From contig NZ_JAPEOK010000001.1 of the NCBI RefSeq assembly GCF_026341515.1, forward strand, positions 6,758,001-6,822,000: a DNA stretch of 64,000 bases, in the 5' to 3' direction. The translations under genes were made by a program, and so were the position numbers. The notes below the pieces were generated by a model that saw nothing but the letters and a program-made list of their open reading frames with translations, did not search any database and was not told the origin of the DNA. The stretch is from Streptomyces sp. NBC_00878 (GTDB lineage Bacteria; Actinomycetota; Actinomycetes; Streptomycetales; Streptomycetaceae). Shown here piece after piece: positions 46,225-54,119 of the stretch; position 1 is the first letter of the stretch, and each line of letters begins with the position of its first letter.

Positions 46225-46722
46225 GTGCAACGTGTATCCACGACACTCCGCATGCGGATCGGAGTGTTGGGGGCTTTGGCTCTCCTCTTCGCCGCCGGCC
46301 TGACGGCCAGCCCGATGATGACCACGCCGGCCCACGCCGCCTACGGTCCGTGCAACACGACGGTGAAGCGCGCATCTGGGATCTTGGCAACCTACACAGT
46401 TCCCGCGCGCACCGATAACGGTACGAGCTGTTACATGCAATATCACACGGGCAGCGAAAACGCCGTGAAGGTGCTGCAGCTGGCCATCCTTCGCTGCTAC
46501 AGCGACACCTATGCCGCCAACCGGATCCGTGCCACCGGAGGAGCAGACGGGTTCTACGGCACCGGCACGGTGGATGCCGTTCGGTGGCTCCAATCAATGC
46601 TCGGCGTGAGCGCCGACGGCGTCTACGGGCCGGCGACCCGTAATGCCCTGAAGTGGCCGGCATATTGGCAGGACCCCATGACCGGGGACGATCGCATGAG
46701 CTGCGACACTCGGTCGTTCTAG
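46225..46722 (+). CDS. Secreted peptidoglycan-binding domain protein
   Basis: This 165-residue precursor has a signal peptide (RMRIGVLGALALLFAAGLTAS, cleavage near AHA-A) and a PG_binding_1-like C-terminal region (VKVLQLAILRCYSDTYAANRI then GTVDAVRWLQSMLGVSADGVYGPATRNAL). It contains several Cys residues typical of an extracytoplasmic disulfide protein. It presumably docks on peptidoglycan and has no catalytic domain. GTG 46225 lies within a TTGCA-TCG-TGCAA inverted repeat. Confidence 0.85.
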   Translation: MQRVSTTLRMRIGVLGALALLFAAGLTASPMMTTPAHAAYGPCNTTVKRASGILATYTVPARTDNGTSCYMQYHTGSENAVKVLQLAILRCYSDTYAANRIRATGGADGFYGTGTVDAVRWLQSMLGVSADGVYGPATRNALKWPAYWQDPMTGDDRMSCDTRSF

Positions 46723-47019
46723 TCACCACAACGTCTGTCGACGCTGACCTCCGCGCCGGAAGTCAGCGTCGATGGCTGCCTGTCAAGCGGGGCAGTTGTC
46801 ACGTTGGTTGACCGCCTCACCAGCGGTGGACGGGCGGGGCGGCCGTTGGCGTACGTACACCCGGTATATGTACACCCGGTATACGTACACCGGGTCGGCG
46901 CGGTCCAGACGGCAGAACCACTGTTTCAGAGGTCGCAGGGCGCCTTCCGATAGGTTCGTTCGGGTTCGATCACGTCCCGTTGGGGGGACGGACCCGGACC
47001 GACGCGCGAGGGAGTTCGT
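46723..47019. repeat. Intergenic region with TACACCCGGTATA direct repeats
   Basis: There is no gene. Around 46853-46893, GTACACCCGGTAT recurs twice, followed by a truncated GTACACCGGGT; the units contain TATAC/TATAT and lie ahead of the next gene. They may be repressor operators or a promoter repeat. Confidence 0.5.
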
Positions 47020-47655
47020 ATGGCATCCATCCACCGCACGACCATGACACCCACCAAGCTGGAGTTGCTCGCCGACTGGCTGCCGAAGCAGAGCTGGTAC
47101 GTGGGCGGCGACGCGGAAACGCCGGAACTGGTCAAGTCCGGCGGATTCCGGCTGGACGATCCGGAGGGCGAGGTCGGGATCGAGTTCATGGTGGTGGTGG
47201 ACGCGGCCGCGCAGGAGCCGGTGGCGTACCTGGTACCGATGGGCTACCGCGCCGAGGCGCTGGAGGGCGCCCCCGGCGAGGCACTGATCGGCACCTCCGA
47301 ACACGGGGTGCTCGGCACCCGCTGGATCTACGACGGCGTCCACGACCCGGTGGTGACGGCACAGTTGGACGCCCTCCTGCGAGGCAAGGCGACACCGCAA
47401 GCCCAGAGCAAGAGCGACACCCCAGACCCGACGGTCACGGTGCACGAAACTGCCCCGGACGACGGCCAGGGCCCCGACGACCAACTCAACGACCAAGTCA
47501 ATGTTCAGCTCAACGTTCAACTCAACGTTCAACTCAACCGCGTCCTGCGACCGGAGGAGCCCACGCAGAGGCCATCCACACGCCTGGTCGCCGGGTGGAC
47601 TTGGCCAGACGGAACGGCTACCCGGGGCGTACTCGCCACGGTCGCGCCGCGGTAG
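47020..47655 (+). CDS. Maltokinase N-terminal cap-like domain protein with NVQL repeats
   Basis: This 211-residue protein has an N-terminal about 110-residue domain (HRTTMTPTKLELLADWLP, GGFRLDDPEGEVGIEFMV, GEALIGTSEHGVLGTRWIYD). It is characteristic of the stand-alone 'maltokinase cap-like' proteins found across streptomycetes. The C-terminal part is low-complexity and carries three NVQL repeats (encoded by GTTCAACTCAAC units near 47500-47535), then a Trp/Pro-rich end. Ligand or partner unknown; no catalytic kinase lobe is present. Confidence 0.8.
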   Translation: MASIHRTTMTPTKLELLADWLPKQSWYVGGDAETPELVKSGGFRLDDPEGEVGIEFMVVVDAAAQEPVAYLVPMGYRAEALEGAPGEALIGTSEHGVLGTRWIYDGVHDPVVTAQLDALLRGKATPQAQSKSDTPDPTVTVHETAPDDGQGPDDQLNDQVNVQLNVQLNVQLNRVLRPEEPTQRPSTRLVAGWTWPDGTATRGVLATVAPR

Positions 47656-47659
47656 AAGG

Positions 47660-47722
47660 CCGCTGGTAGGTGGGGCCGCGGTAGGTGGGGAGCGCGGTAA
47701 GTGGGGAGCGCGGAAGCGGCAC
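47660..47722. repeat. GTAGGTGGGG direct repeats
   Basis: The region after the cap-domain gene contains three close copies of CGGTAGGTGGGG / CGGTAAGTGGGG. It is non-coding and of unknown role. Confidence 0.5.
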
Positions 47723-47881
47723 GGCGCCGCCAGAGTGGTTCAGTCAGCCCCGGCATCGCGACGAGCTGTTCGTCCGACACCGCTGACGGCATCGCGCCAC
47801 CGGCCGACTCCTCGACGGACCCGTGCGCGATCGTCGTCCTGCTCACTCGGCGTCTCTCCTTGATCAGCTTGATCGGCTTGA

Positions 47882-48436
47882 TCAGCGGATCCGCCGTTGG
47901 CTGGACCCTCCCCGGCCCTGGGGGAACTGTCCAAGGCGAACCGCACGGTGGACAACCGCCGCCAGCCCCTGGATGTCCTCGGTGAAGGTGTCGACGCGGA
48001 TCCGGCGTCCGCTGTGCAGCCGGATCTCGCACGTGGAGCCCATACCCCGAGCGTCGGCGAGCGGCCGGCTGTCACGGGGGGCGGTGGTGCTCACCTGCGC
48101 GACGTCCTTCCAGAGGATCACGGTGGCGGTGCCCGCCACCCGGTGGGTGAACCCCCGCTCGTGGATGTCGAAGCACTGTTCCCGGGTACGGAACGCCTGT
48201 ACCAGGCGCCAGATCCCCAGCCCCCACCCCGCCAGGCCGACCCCGAGCAGCAGCCCCGCCACCTGCGGGGCCCCCTCGGTGGTGCCCACCGAGGCGATCG
48301 CCACCGGCACCCCGAAGGCCATGCCCACCGCCCCGACCCCCAGCCAACTGCCCGCCTGCCGCAGGCGTCGCGCGCCATCGGTGCGGTGCTCCCGCACGAA
48401 TCCCCCCAGTTGCCTGGCCGCTTCCGTACGCCTCAT
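47882..48436 (-). CDS. DUF6585-like membrane protein
   Basis: This 184-residue protein starts MRRTEAARQLGGFVREHR with two membrane helices (AGSWLGVGAVGMAFGVPVAIASVG and GLLLGVGLAGWGLGIW). A C-terminal PH-like beta region follows (ERGFTHRVAGTATVILWKDVAQVS, then EIRLHSGRRIRVDTFTEDIQGL). It is probably an inner-membrane protein. The repeat-rich 3' flank at 47846-47882 (TTGATCAGCTTGATCGG) lies just beyond the stop. Confidence 0.75.
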   Translation of the reverse strand: MRRTEAARQLGGFVREHRTDGARRLRQAGSWLGVGAVGMAFGVPVAIASVGTTEGAPQVAGLLLGVGLAGWGLGIWRLVQAFRTREQCFDIHERGFTHRVAGTATVILWKDVAQVSTTAPRDSRPLADARGMGSTCEIRLHSGRRIRVDTFTEDIQGLAAVVHRAVRLGQFPQGRGGSSQRRIR

Positions 48437-48750
48437 CGGGTCCCCTCCCGGGTCGTGACCACTGCGAACCGTGCCCCCGCCGCCGACCGAGCCGACCGAG
48501 CCGACCCAGCCGGTCGAGCCGGTCGAGCCGGTCGTGGTGTCGCACGGCTCGGCTTCACCGTCCGCACCGTTTCCGCACCGTGTCCATAGGTACCCATCCG
48601 TTCGTCCGGTCGGCGAGGGTTGCCTGGGACGCGGTAATCGACGGCCACTCGTGCACGCCCGGCCGCAGTCTCATCCCGTACCTGACAGCACGTCACTCCG
48701 TGCGTCGCGCCAGTCGCACACGTCGTACAAGTCACACAAGGGGAGTTCCC
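48437..48750. other. Intergenic region with CCGA/GCCGGTCGA tandem repeats
   Basis: These 314 bases lie between divergent genes. Around 48484-48535 there are 9-bp repeats of the type GAGCCGACC/GAGCCGGTC. No gene is supported in the rest. A ribosome binding site GGGGAG (48740-48745) belongs to the small ORF that follows. Confidence 0.45.
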
Positions 48751-48957
48751 ATGTCGTCCTTGAACGCGACCTCCGTGAAGGCGTTGTCCGCACGCAGGTC
48801 GCGGGCGCCCGGGCTCGCCGACGTGGTCGCCGTACTGCTCACGGAGCCGGAAGCGCCGACGGCAGCGCGGGCGGCAGCGCGGGCGTCAGCGCGGGCCGAA
48901 TTCGAGGGGTGGCGGTGTGAGGCCGCCGTACACTTCCGCTCATGTCGGTCGTCATAG
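48751..48957 (+). CDS. Small ORF overlapping the DUF5937 regulator
   Basis: A 68-codon frame starts MSSLNATSVKALSARRSRAPG after GGGGAGTTCCC and ends by overlapping the next gene by 16 bp, an arrangement suggesting translational coupling. It is Ala/Arg-rich (ARAAARASARAEF) with two Cys near the C-terminus and G/C-rich third positions. It could be a leader or a small regulatory protein. No homology is recognised, and a purely fortuitous frame is possible. Confidence 0.45.
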   Translation: MSSLNATSVKALSARRSRAPGLADVVAVLLTEPEAPTAARAAARASARAEFEGWRCEAAVHFRSCRSS

Positions 48958-49988
48958 TCCTGGAAGGCGCCGCCTACGACCGGTTCACGGTCACCGTGTC
49001 CCCACTCGCCGAGCTGGCCGCCAGCTTGCACGTGCTGACCGGACACGCCCACCACACCGAGCACGCCGACTGGGCCGAGCGGACCACCGCCGCCGCGCCG
49101 GCCGCCTTCAGGGCCGGCCTTGGACGGTTCGCCCCGCTGTGGACACCGCTGCGCTGGCGCGGCTTCTATCCGGGGCTTCCCACGCCGTCGGCGGAACTCA
49201 CGGTGGACCGGTTCGCCGAGCTCACCGCGTACACCTGCGTCAGCGGCTACCGTGCCTACCGCTTCGGCAGGGTGCTCCACGACCGGGCACAGGCGCGTAC
49301 GCTGCGCCGGGCCGCTTACGCGCTGCCGGATCCGCACTCCGCCCTCGCCGCGGACCTGCTGCGCGACCCGCAGGCCCTGCGCGCCGACGTCCTCGGCTTC
49401 CTCGACTTGTGCCGCCGCGTCTACTTCGACGAGCTGTGGACGCGGACCGAGCCTGTCCTGTCCCGGGCCGCACACCAGCTGCGCCGACGGCTCGCGGACG
49501 AGGGGCCCGAGGCGGCCCTGCTCTCGCTCAGCCCGTCCAGCTACCGCCTGGACAGCCCCGCCAGGGTCGTCCTCGACAAGGTGCACCACGCGGTGGTCAG
49601 CCCCGCCCGTACGCCGCTGCTGCTGATCCCCACCCACTACGGCGCCCCTCACCTGCTGGTGAAGGACGAGCCGGGGCTGCCCCCCGTCGTGCACTTTCCC
49701 GTCGACGCCCCTCGGATCGGCGTCACCCTGGCGCGCAGCCGCATGCTGGCGCTCACCGATCCGCGTCGGGTACGCCTGTGCCGCCTCATCGCACGTCAGG
49801 CGATGACGACCGCGGACCTGGCGGACCGGCTGTCGATGACCCGCCCGCAGGTCGCGCGTCATCTGCGCACCTTGCGCGACCTGGGCCTCGTCCAGGTGGA
49901 GCGCCACGGCCGCTATGTGCACTACGGGCTCGACCTCACCGCCGTCGAACGCATCGGACAGGACGTGGCGACGGCCCTCCAGTACTGA
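48942..49988 (+). CDS. DUF5937 domain / ArsR-type helix-turn-helix regulator
   Basis: This 348-residue protein starts SVVIVLEGAAYDRFTVTVSPLAELAASLH, a DUF5937-like start. A C-terminal winged-helix domain (RLCRLIARQAMTTADLADRLSMTRPQVARHLRTLRDLGLVQVER) is typical of ArsR/HTH_20. The N-terminal two-thirds may sense an unknown ligand. Downstream is the gene disrupted by IS1380, probably its operon partner. The first codons overlap the small ORF. Confidence 0.85.
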   Translation: MSVVIVLEGAAYDRFTVTVSPLAELAASLHVLTGHAHHTEHADWAERTTAAAPAAFRAGLGRFAPLWTPLRWRGFYPGLPTPSAELTVDRFAELTAYTCVSGYRAYRFGRVLHDRAQARTLRRAAYALPDPHSALAADLLRDPQALRADVLGFLDLCRRVYFDELWTRTEPVLSRAAHQLRRRLADEGPEAALLSLSPSSYRLDSPARVVLDKVHHAVVSPARTPLLLIPTHYGAPHLLVKDEPGLPPVVHFPVDAPRIGVTLARSRMLALTDPRRVRLCRLIARQAMTTADLADRLSMTRPQVARHLRTLRDLGLVQVERHGRYVHYGLDLTAVERIGQDVATALQY

Positions 49989-50010
49989 CCATGACCAGGA
50001 GGGGGCCCGC

Positions 50011-50586
50011 ATGATGGACCGTTACCCGATCGTCTGCCACCGCGAGCTGCGGCCACGGTGGCGGCGGAGCGCACGGCTGGAGCGGCGCCATCCGCTGATC
50101 GCCAGGCGCGATGAGGTTCTTGTGCACAACGTACGGGGGGCGTATACGACCGGGACGCCCGACCCCACCCGGCGTACCGCCGTGACCCTGGTCGATGTCC
50201 GCCCCGACAGAAGCGTGTTCGCCCACTGGAGGCTGACGGCATCCGGCGCCCGCAGCTTCCACGTCACCGTGACGTTCCGCTGTACGGTCGTCGCCCCCGC
50301 CGAGATCGCACGGAGGCGGCGGGAGGGCGCCCCGTGGGACGTGCAGTACATCCTCGCCCGGGACCTCAGGCCGCGGCAGTTGCAGGGGGAGTACTCCGAG
50401 GGCGATGAGGACCGCATGCGCCTGGCCCTGACCGAACTGTTCCAAGCACAACCGGCCCACCGAGACATCGCCGGTGTGCGGGTGCGATTCGCACAGGTGA
50501 GTGTGGAGCTAGCCTCGCTGTTTCGCTTGGGTACGACAGCTGTTGAGGTGGAAATACGAAAGTGCCTTCCTGACCTGGGACGATGA
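50011..50586 (+). pseudogene. Hypothetical gene interrupted near its 3' end by IS1380
   Basis: The frame starts MMDRYPIVCHRELRPRWRR and looks like a soluble protein (ARRDEVLVHNVRGAYTTGT, then VFAHWRLTASGARSFHVTVTFRCTVVAPAEIARR, a pattern a little like SPFH/band-7 domains). The native part stops at 50512, where the IS1380 duplication CTAG is found; the rest to the stop at 50586 is IS-derived. The true 3' end is at 52196-52251. Joining 50011-50512 to 52196-52251 restores a 185-codon frame. It is probably an operon partner of the DUF5937 regulator. Confidence 0.85.
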
Positions 50587-52191
50587 ACCTTGCTGAGGGG
50601 TTCTGTCGGTCCAGGCGGAGGGCACTTTCTACGTGCAGGCTATCGGGTTGCGTCCCAGGGTTCAGGTCAGTGCCGACGGTTCGGGGGTGGTCGGTCATGC
50701 CGGGGCACGGGTACTGGCGGATCTCGCTGATGCCACCGGGCTGACCGCCGCGTACTCCGCCGCGCTCAGGCCGCTTCGGCCGCGCGGGACCGGACATGAT
50801 CCGGGCCGGATCGCCACCGACCTGGCAGTGATGCTCGCCGACGGCGGCGAGGCCCTCGCAGACCTTGCCGTACTGCGGGACCAGGCAGCAGTCTTCGGCC
50901 CTGTCGCCTCGACACCGACGGCCTGGCGGCTGCTCGCCGATGTCGACGAGACGGCCCTCGCCGCGCTGGCTTCTGCCCGCGCCCAGGCCCGGGAAGTCGC
51001 CTGGCTGCAGGCCGCCGATCACGGTGAGGGCATCCCCGCAGCCCGGGCCGCGGGACGCCCACTGCCCGGTCTGGTCCTGGACCTCGACGCCACGCTGATC
51101 ACCTGCCACTCCGAGAAAGCGCAGGCCGCACCCACCTATAAGGGCGGCTTCGGCTTCCACCCGCTGCTGTGCTTCCTGGCCAACACCGGCGAGGCGCTGG
51201 CCGGCCTGCTGCGGCCCGGGAATGCCGGCGCCAACACCGCGAGCGACCACATCACCGTGCTCGACCAGGCACTCGCCCAGATCCCCGACGCCCACCGGCA
51301 CGGCACCGACATCCTCATCCGCACCGACAGCGCCGGATCCGCGAAAGCCTTCCTCGCCCACGTCCGCGACCTGCGCCAACGAGGCATCCTCACCTGCTTC
51401 TCAGTCGGATACGCCATCACCGGAACGGTCCGCCGCGCCATTCGGGCCATGCCCGACCGCCTCTGGCATCCCGCCCTGGACCAGGACGGAACGCTGCGTG
51501 AGGGCGCCGAGGTCGCCGAGCTGACAGGCATGATCGACCTGGACGGCTATCCGAACGGCACCCGCATCATCGTGCGCCGCGAGCGGCCGCACCCCGGAGC
51601 CCAGCTGTCCCTGTTCGACCAGGACGAGGGCCGGCGTCATCAGGTGTTTCTCACCGACACCCCCTACTCCGGCGGCGGCTCCGCCCAGTTCCTGGAAGTC
51701 CGCCACCGCGGGCATGCATGCGTCGAGGACCACATCCGGTGCGGCAAGACCACCGGCTTCGGACGCTTCCCCTCCCGCGACTTCAACGTCAACTCCGCCT
51801 GGCTCGAACTCAGCCTGACAGCGATCGACCTGCTGGCCTGGACGCGCGTTCTGCTGCTGGACGGCGAACTCGCGGCCGCCGAGCCGAAGAAGCTCCGCTA
51901 CCGACTGCTGCACGTCGCCGCACGCCTTACCCGCGGCGGCCGCCGTCTGCACCTGCGGATATCAGCCACCTGGCCCTGGAGAAACGAACTCGCCGCGGCC
52001 TTCCATCGCCTGGCCGCGCTGCCCCGCCCGGCCGGCTGACCGGCAATACCACCTGACCGCCCACGACCCGAAGGACCTGGAGAACCCGACCACCGCGCCG
52101 GGCCTCCACCATGCCCGAGCACGCAAATCGCGTCGCCCACCCGACAGCTGACGATCAGCAACGTCTCATCACACCAACCGAAACGGCGAGG
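50513..52191 (+). mobile_element. IS1380-family insertion sequence, complete
   Basis: This 1,679-bp element is bounded by imperfect inverted repeats (left CCTCGCTGTTTCGCTTGG, right CCTCGCCGTTTCGGTTGG on the minus strand). It is flanked by a 4-bp CTAG target duplication at 50509-50512 and 52192-52195, as expected for IS1380. The intact duplication indicates recent insertion. It disrupts the hypothetical gene at 50011. Confidence 0.96.
50633..52039 (+). CDS. IS1380-family transposase
   Basis: This 468-residue DDE transposase starts MQAIGLRPRVQVSADGSG. Recognisable blocks are LVLDLDATLITCHSEKAQA (catalytic D in LDLDAT), DILIRTDSAGSAKAFL (second D) and the ENH/CVED and AWLELSLTAIDLLAWTRVLLL C-terminal region with Glu. 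It is full length and appears functional. The upstream short leader in the element may carry the promoter. Confidence 0.94.
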   Translation: MQAIGLRPRVQVSADGSGVVGHAGARVLADLADATGLTAAYSAALRPLRPRGTGHDPGRIATDLAVMLADGGEALADLAVLRDQAAVFGPVASTPTAWRLLADVDETALAALASARAQAREVAWLQAADHGEGIPAARAAGRPLPGLVLDLDATLITCHSEKAQAAPTYKGGFGFHPLLCFLANTGEALAGLLRPGNAGANTASDHITVLDQALAQIPDAHRHGTDILIRTDSAGSAKAFLAHVRDLRQRGILTCFSVGYAITGTVRRAIRAMPDRLWHPALDQDGTLREGAEVAELTGMIDLDGYPNGTRIIVRRERPHPGAQLSLFDQDEGRRHQVFLTDTPYSGGGSAQFLEVRHRGHACVEDHIRCGKTTGFGRFPSRDFNVNSAWLELSLTAIDLLAWTRVLLLDGELAAAEPKKLRYRLLHVAARLTRGGRRLHLRISATWPWRNELAAAFHRLAALPRPAG

Positions 52192-52195
52192 CTAG

Positions 52196-52251
52196 TGGAG
52201 GCGAGTGCGGAGACGCGAGACGAGTCCGACGACGACTACACCGAGGCGTGA
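52196..52251 (+). pseudogene. Severed 3' end of the gene at 50011
   Basis: TGGAGGCGAGTGCGGAGACG... reads on from the CTAG duplication as VEASAETRDESDDDYTEA and ends at TGA 52249-52251. The frame matches the 5' part before IS1380. Confidence 0.85.
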
Positions 52252-52823
52252 AGCACCGAGGCGACCGCCGGACACGTACGAACCTGCCGCCGGGCAGCAC
52301 GATTCCGGGAAACGATCTCCAGCTCCAGCGAGCCGGGAAGCGATCTTCGGGCGGCCATGGCGCCCATGTCAGCTACACCCGTGAACGCCCCTGCCGTACC
52401 GTCCGGTGCCGCACCGTGGTCATGGCAGTGCAGCACGGCGGCGACAGCCGGCGCTACCGCCTCGGCCCGGCGAGTGCCCGAGGAGGTGGCGCTGAGGCGG
52501 TGACGCTGAGGCGGGGCCATGCGCCTGCTCACGTGCAGTGCCCGTGAGCGTCGCCGTCGCTGAACCGTCTGGTTGCGGAGGCGGTGGGTTACGCAAGCGA
52601 GGCGTGTTTCCCTTCGGGGTGAGCAGCGTGCCAGGACGTCGGCAAGGGCAGAACCGCATGGCACATGGCGGTCCTGGTCCGTCTCCCCGGGGAGCAGCCT
52701 CAGACACGGCCGCGCCGCCGGGAGACACGCCAACTGGCCTGCCGCGGGGCGCACAGCCAGCCGGAGATCCGGGCGGCCGAGGGACGCGTTGAAGCACGCC
52801 TGGAAGCCCGGCCGTAATCCGGC
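52252..52823. other. Gene-poor region
   Basis: These 572 bases have no well-supported gene. A 99-codon frame from GTG 52248 (overlapping the upstream TGA as GTGA) to 52547 is possible but has no recognised features. The remainder is open in several frames but atypical. Confidence 0.35.
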
Positions 52824-53297
52824 TCATTCGACGTGCGGGTATGCCCCGTTGAGGAAGTCGCCGATCTGACGGCGCATGGAGAGGTGGATGCCGAGGTCGT
52901 CGAGGTCTTTCGGCAGGACCCACCGGACGCCGTCAGCCTCGTCGTTGATCGTTGGCTTCCCGCCGGTCGGTTTACCGATGGAGGTGACCTTAAATGCCTG
53001 GCGAATCTCTCCGTCGTCGTAGGCGACGACGTGGCCGGGAGGCGAGTAGACACCCAACAGTCCTGTGACCTCCGCGATGATCCCGGTCTCTTCTTCGCAC
53101 TCGCGGACGGCGCACTGGGCGGGCGATTCGCCGATGTCCTGCGCGCCGCCCGGGAGTGCCCATTAGCCGGTGTCGCGGCGGCGTTGCAGCAGAATGGCGC
53201 CATCGTCCCTCGCGACCAGCAGGTTGGAGGCGGGGATCAGCGTGTTCGGCTTGGGCGCTGCGGGATCGTTCCAGTACTCGGTGCGGGCCACGCTCAT
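52824..53297 (-). pseudogene. Nudix hydrolase with in-frame TAA
   Basis: The 157-codon frame begins MSVARTEYWNDPAAPK at 53297 and ends at 52824. The Nudix box is complete (GX5E...REUXEEXG: AQDIGESPAQCAVRECEEETG), but codon 45 is TAA (plus-strand TTA at 53163-53165), immediately before the WALPGG that leads into the box. The C-terminal part could be translated alone only by internal initiation. Nonsense mutation or sequencing error are alternatives. The upstream remnant overlaps its start (ATGA). Confidence 0.75.
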
Positions 53298-53502
53298 ACT
53301 CCTGACTCGGGTGTCCAGGGCTTCGCCGTGTTCCAGACGGCCTCGAAGTTGCCGATGTAGTTGCCGACCACCCTTTGCGCTGACGCACGAGGGGCCCCCT
53401 CACATATCCGCCAGGATTGGAGGCCACCGAGTTCGAGGCGGCGGAAAGAACGGACGACTTCGGCGGGCGGTGACGCTTGTCGTACGGCGCGAGTGGGTCG
53501 TC
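53294..53502 (-). pseudogene. C-terminal fragment of a regulator-like gene
   Basis: This open frame of about 69 codons lacks a plausible start and is preceded by an in-frame TGA. It contains EVVRSFRRLELGGLQSW and ends NYIGNFEAVWNTAKPWTPESGV, a tail resembling streptomycete XRE-type regulators (F-E-A-V-W-x-x-A-x-P). It overlaps the Nudix start as ATGA. It looks 5'-truncated. Confidence 0.55.
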
Positions 53503-53581
53503 ACCGTCGGCGTGCGGGAAGGCGCGCGACGGCTGATTCGGCGGTCCGGGTCGGGAATGCTTGCCCATGCTCTCGATGCTT

Positions 53582-53733
53582 TCAGGTTGCGACCGTTGTC
53601 GGCTGAGTGGTGGTGAGGTCCTTCGCCCTGACCCGTACCTCGTCCACTGCGGCTGTCTCGTATGGGCGTGCCACGTCCAGCAGCGTGTTGAGCCTGGGTG
53701 TGATGAGCGTGGAGTCAACGAGGCGGCGAAACT
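53582..53733 (-). pseudogene. 5'-truncated coding remnant
   Basis: The minus strand reads TQFRRLVDSTLITPRLNTLLD then ARPYETAAVDEVRVRAKDLTTT and stops at TGA (plus TCA 53582-53584). An in-frame TAG lies just upstream, so the 5' part is missing. The family is not recognised. Confidence 0.45.
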
Positions 53734-53792
53734 GAGTGGTCTACTGCCTTATCCCACCGGAGAGTCGCCTCCACGGCCCGCATGAAAGCCCG

Positions 53793-53912
53793 TCAAGCAT
53801 CGGCGTGGACGCCCACATCCGGACCGTCGGCACACTTGGAGTTACGCACATGCAAGCGACCGTCAGTGTGGACGCATTCAGTGCCGCTGCCGTCGCTGTA
53901 CGAGGACTTGAG
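53793..53912 (-). pseudogene. Degraded DUF397 remnant
   Basis: Forty codons on the minus strand read LKSSYSDGSGTECVHTDGRL then RNSKCADGPDVGVHADA before TGA. This is the DUF397 signature (KSSYS-x-G-x3-CV...RNSK), truncated at the N-terminus by an in-frame TGA and lacking the usual C-terminal tryptophan. It is a duplicate of the next gene. Confidence 0.7.
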
Positions 53913-53920
53913 TCAGCAGG

Positions 53921-54118
53921 CTAGGACCGTACGGCCACTACGAAGTCGGCCCAGGCTTGCGGCGCGAAGACCAGCAGCGGGCCGACCGTGTCCTTGCTGT
54001 CCCGTACAGCAGTGAAGCCAGGCAGGAGCGCGGCTTCAACGCACTCGGTCTCGTTCCCGCCGCTGTACGACGACTTGAACCATGCGGCGTCCGGTATGCG
54101 ACCGCTCTCATTGGCCAT
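53921..54118 (-). CDS. DUF397 domain-containing protein
   Basis: This 65-residue protein has the DUF397 signature: AWFKSSYSGGNETECVEAA, TAVRDSKD and WADFVVAVRS. Small DUF397 proteins accompany XRE/DUF5753 regulators in many streptomycete clusters and are thought to be their partners. ATG 54118 is 1 bp from the stop of the upstream XRE gene (54120), so the pair is co-transcribed. Confidence 0.88.
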   Translation of the reverse strand: MANESGRIPDAAWFKSSYSGGNETECVEAALLPGFTAVRDSKDTVGPLLVFAPQAWADFVVAVRS

Positions 54119-54119
54119 C

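Noticed and set aside
52248..52547. 99-codon small gene overlapping the preceding TGA
   Set aside because: It starts at a coupled GTGA, but the translation has no family features, so it is recorded only as a possibility.
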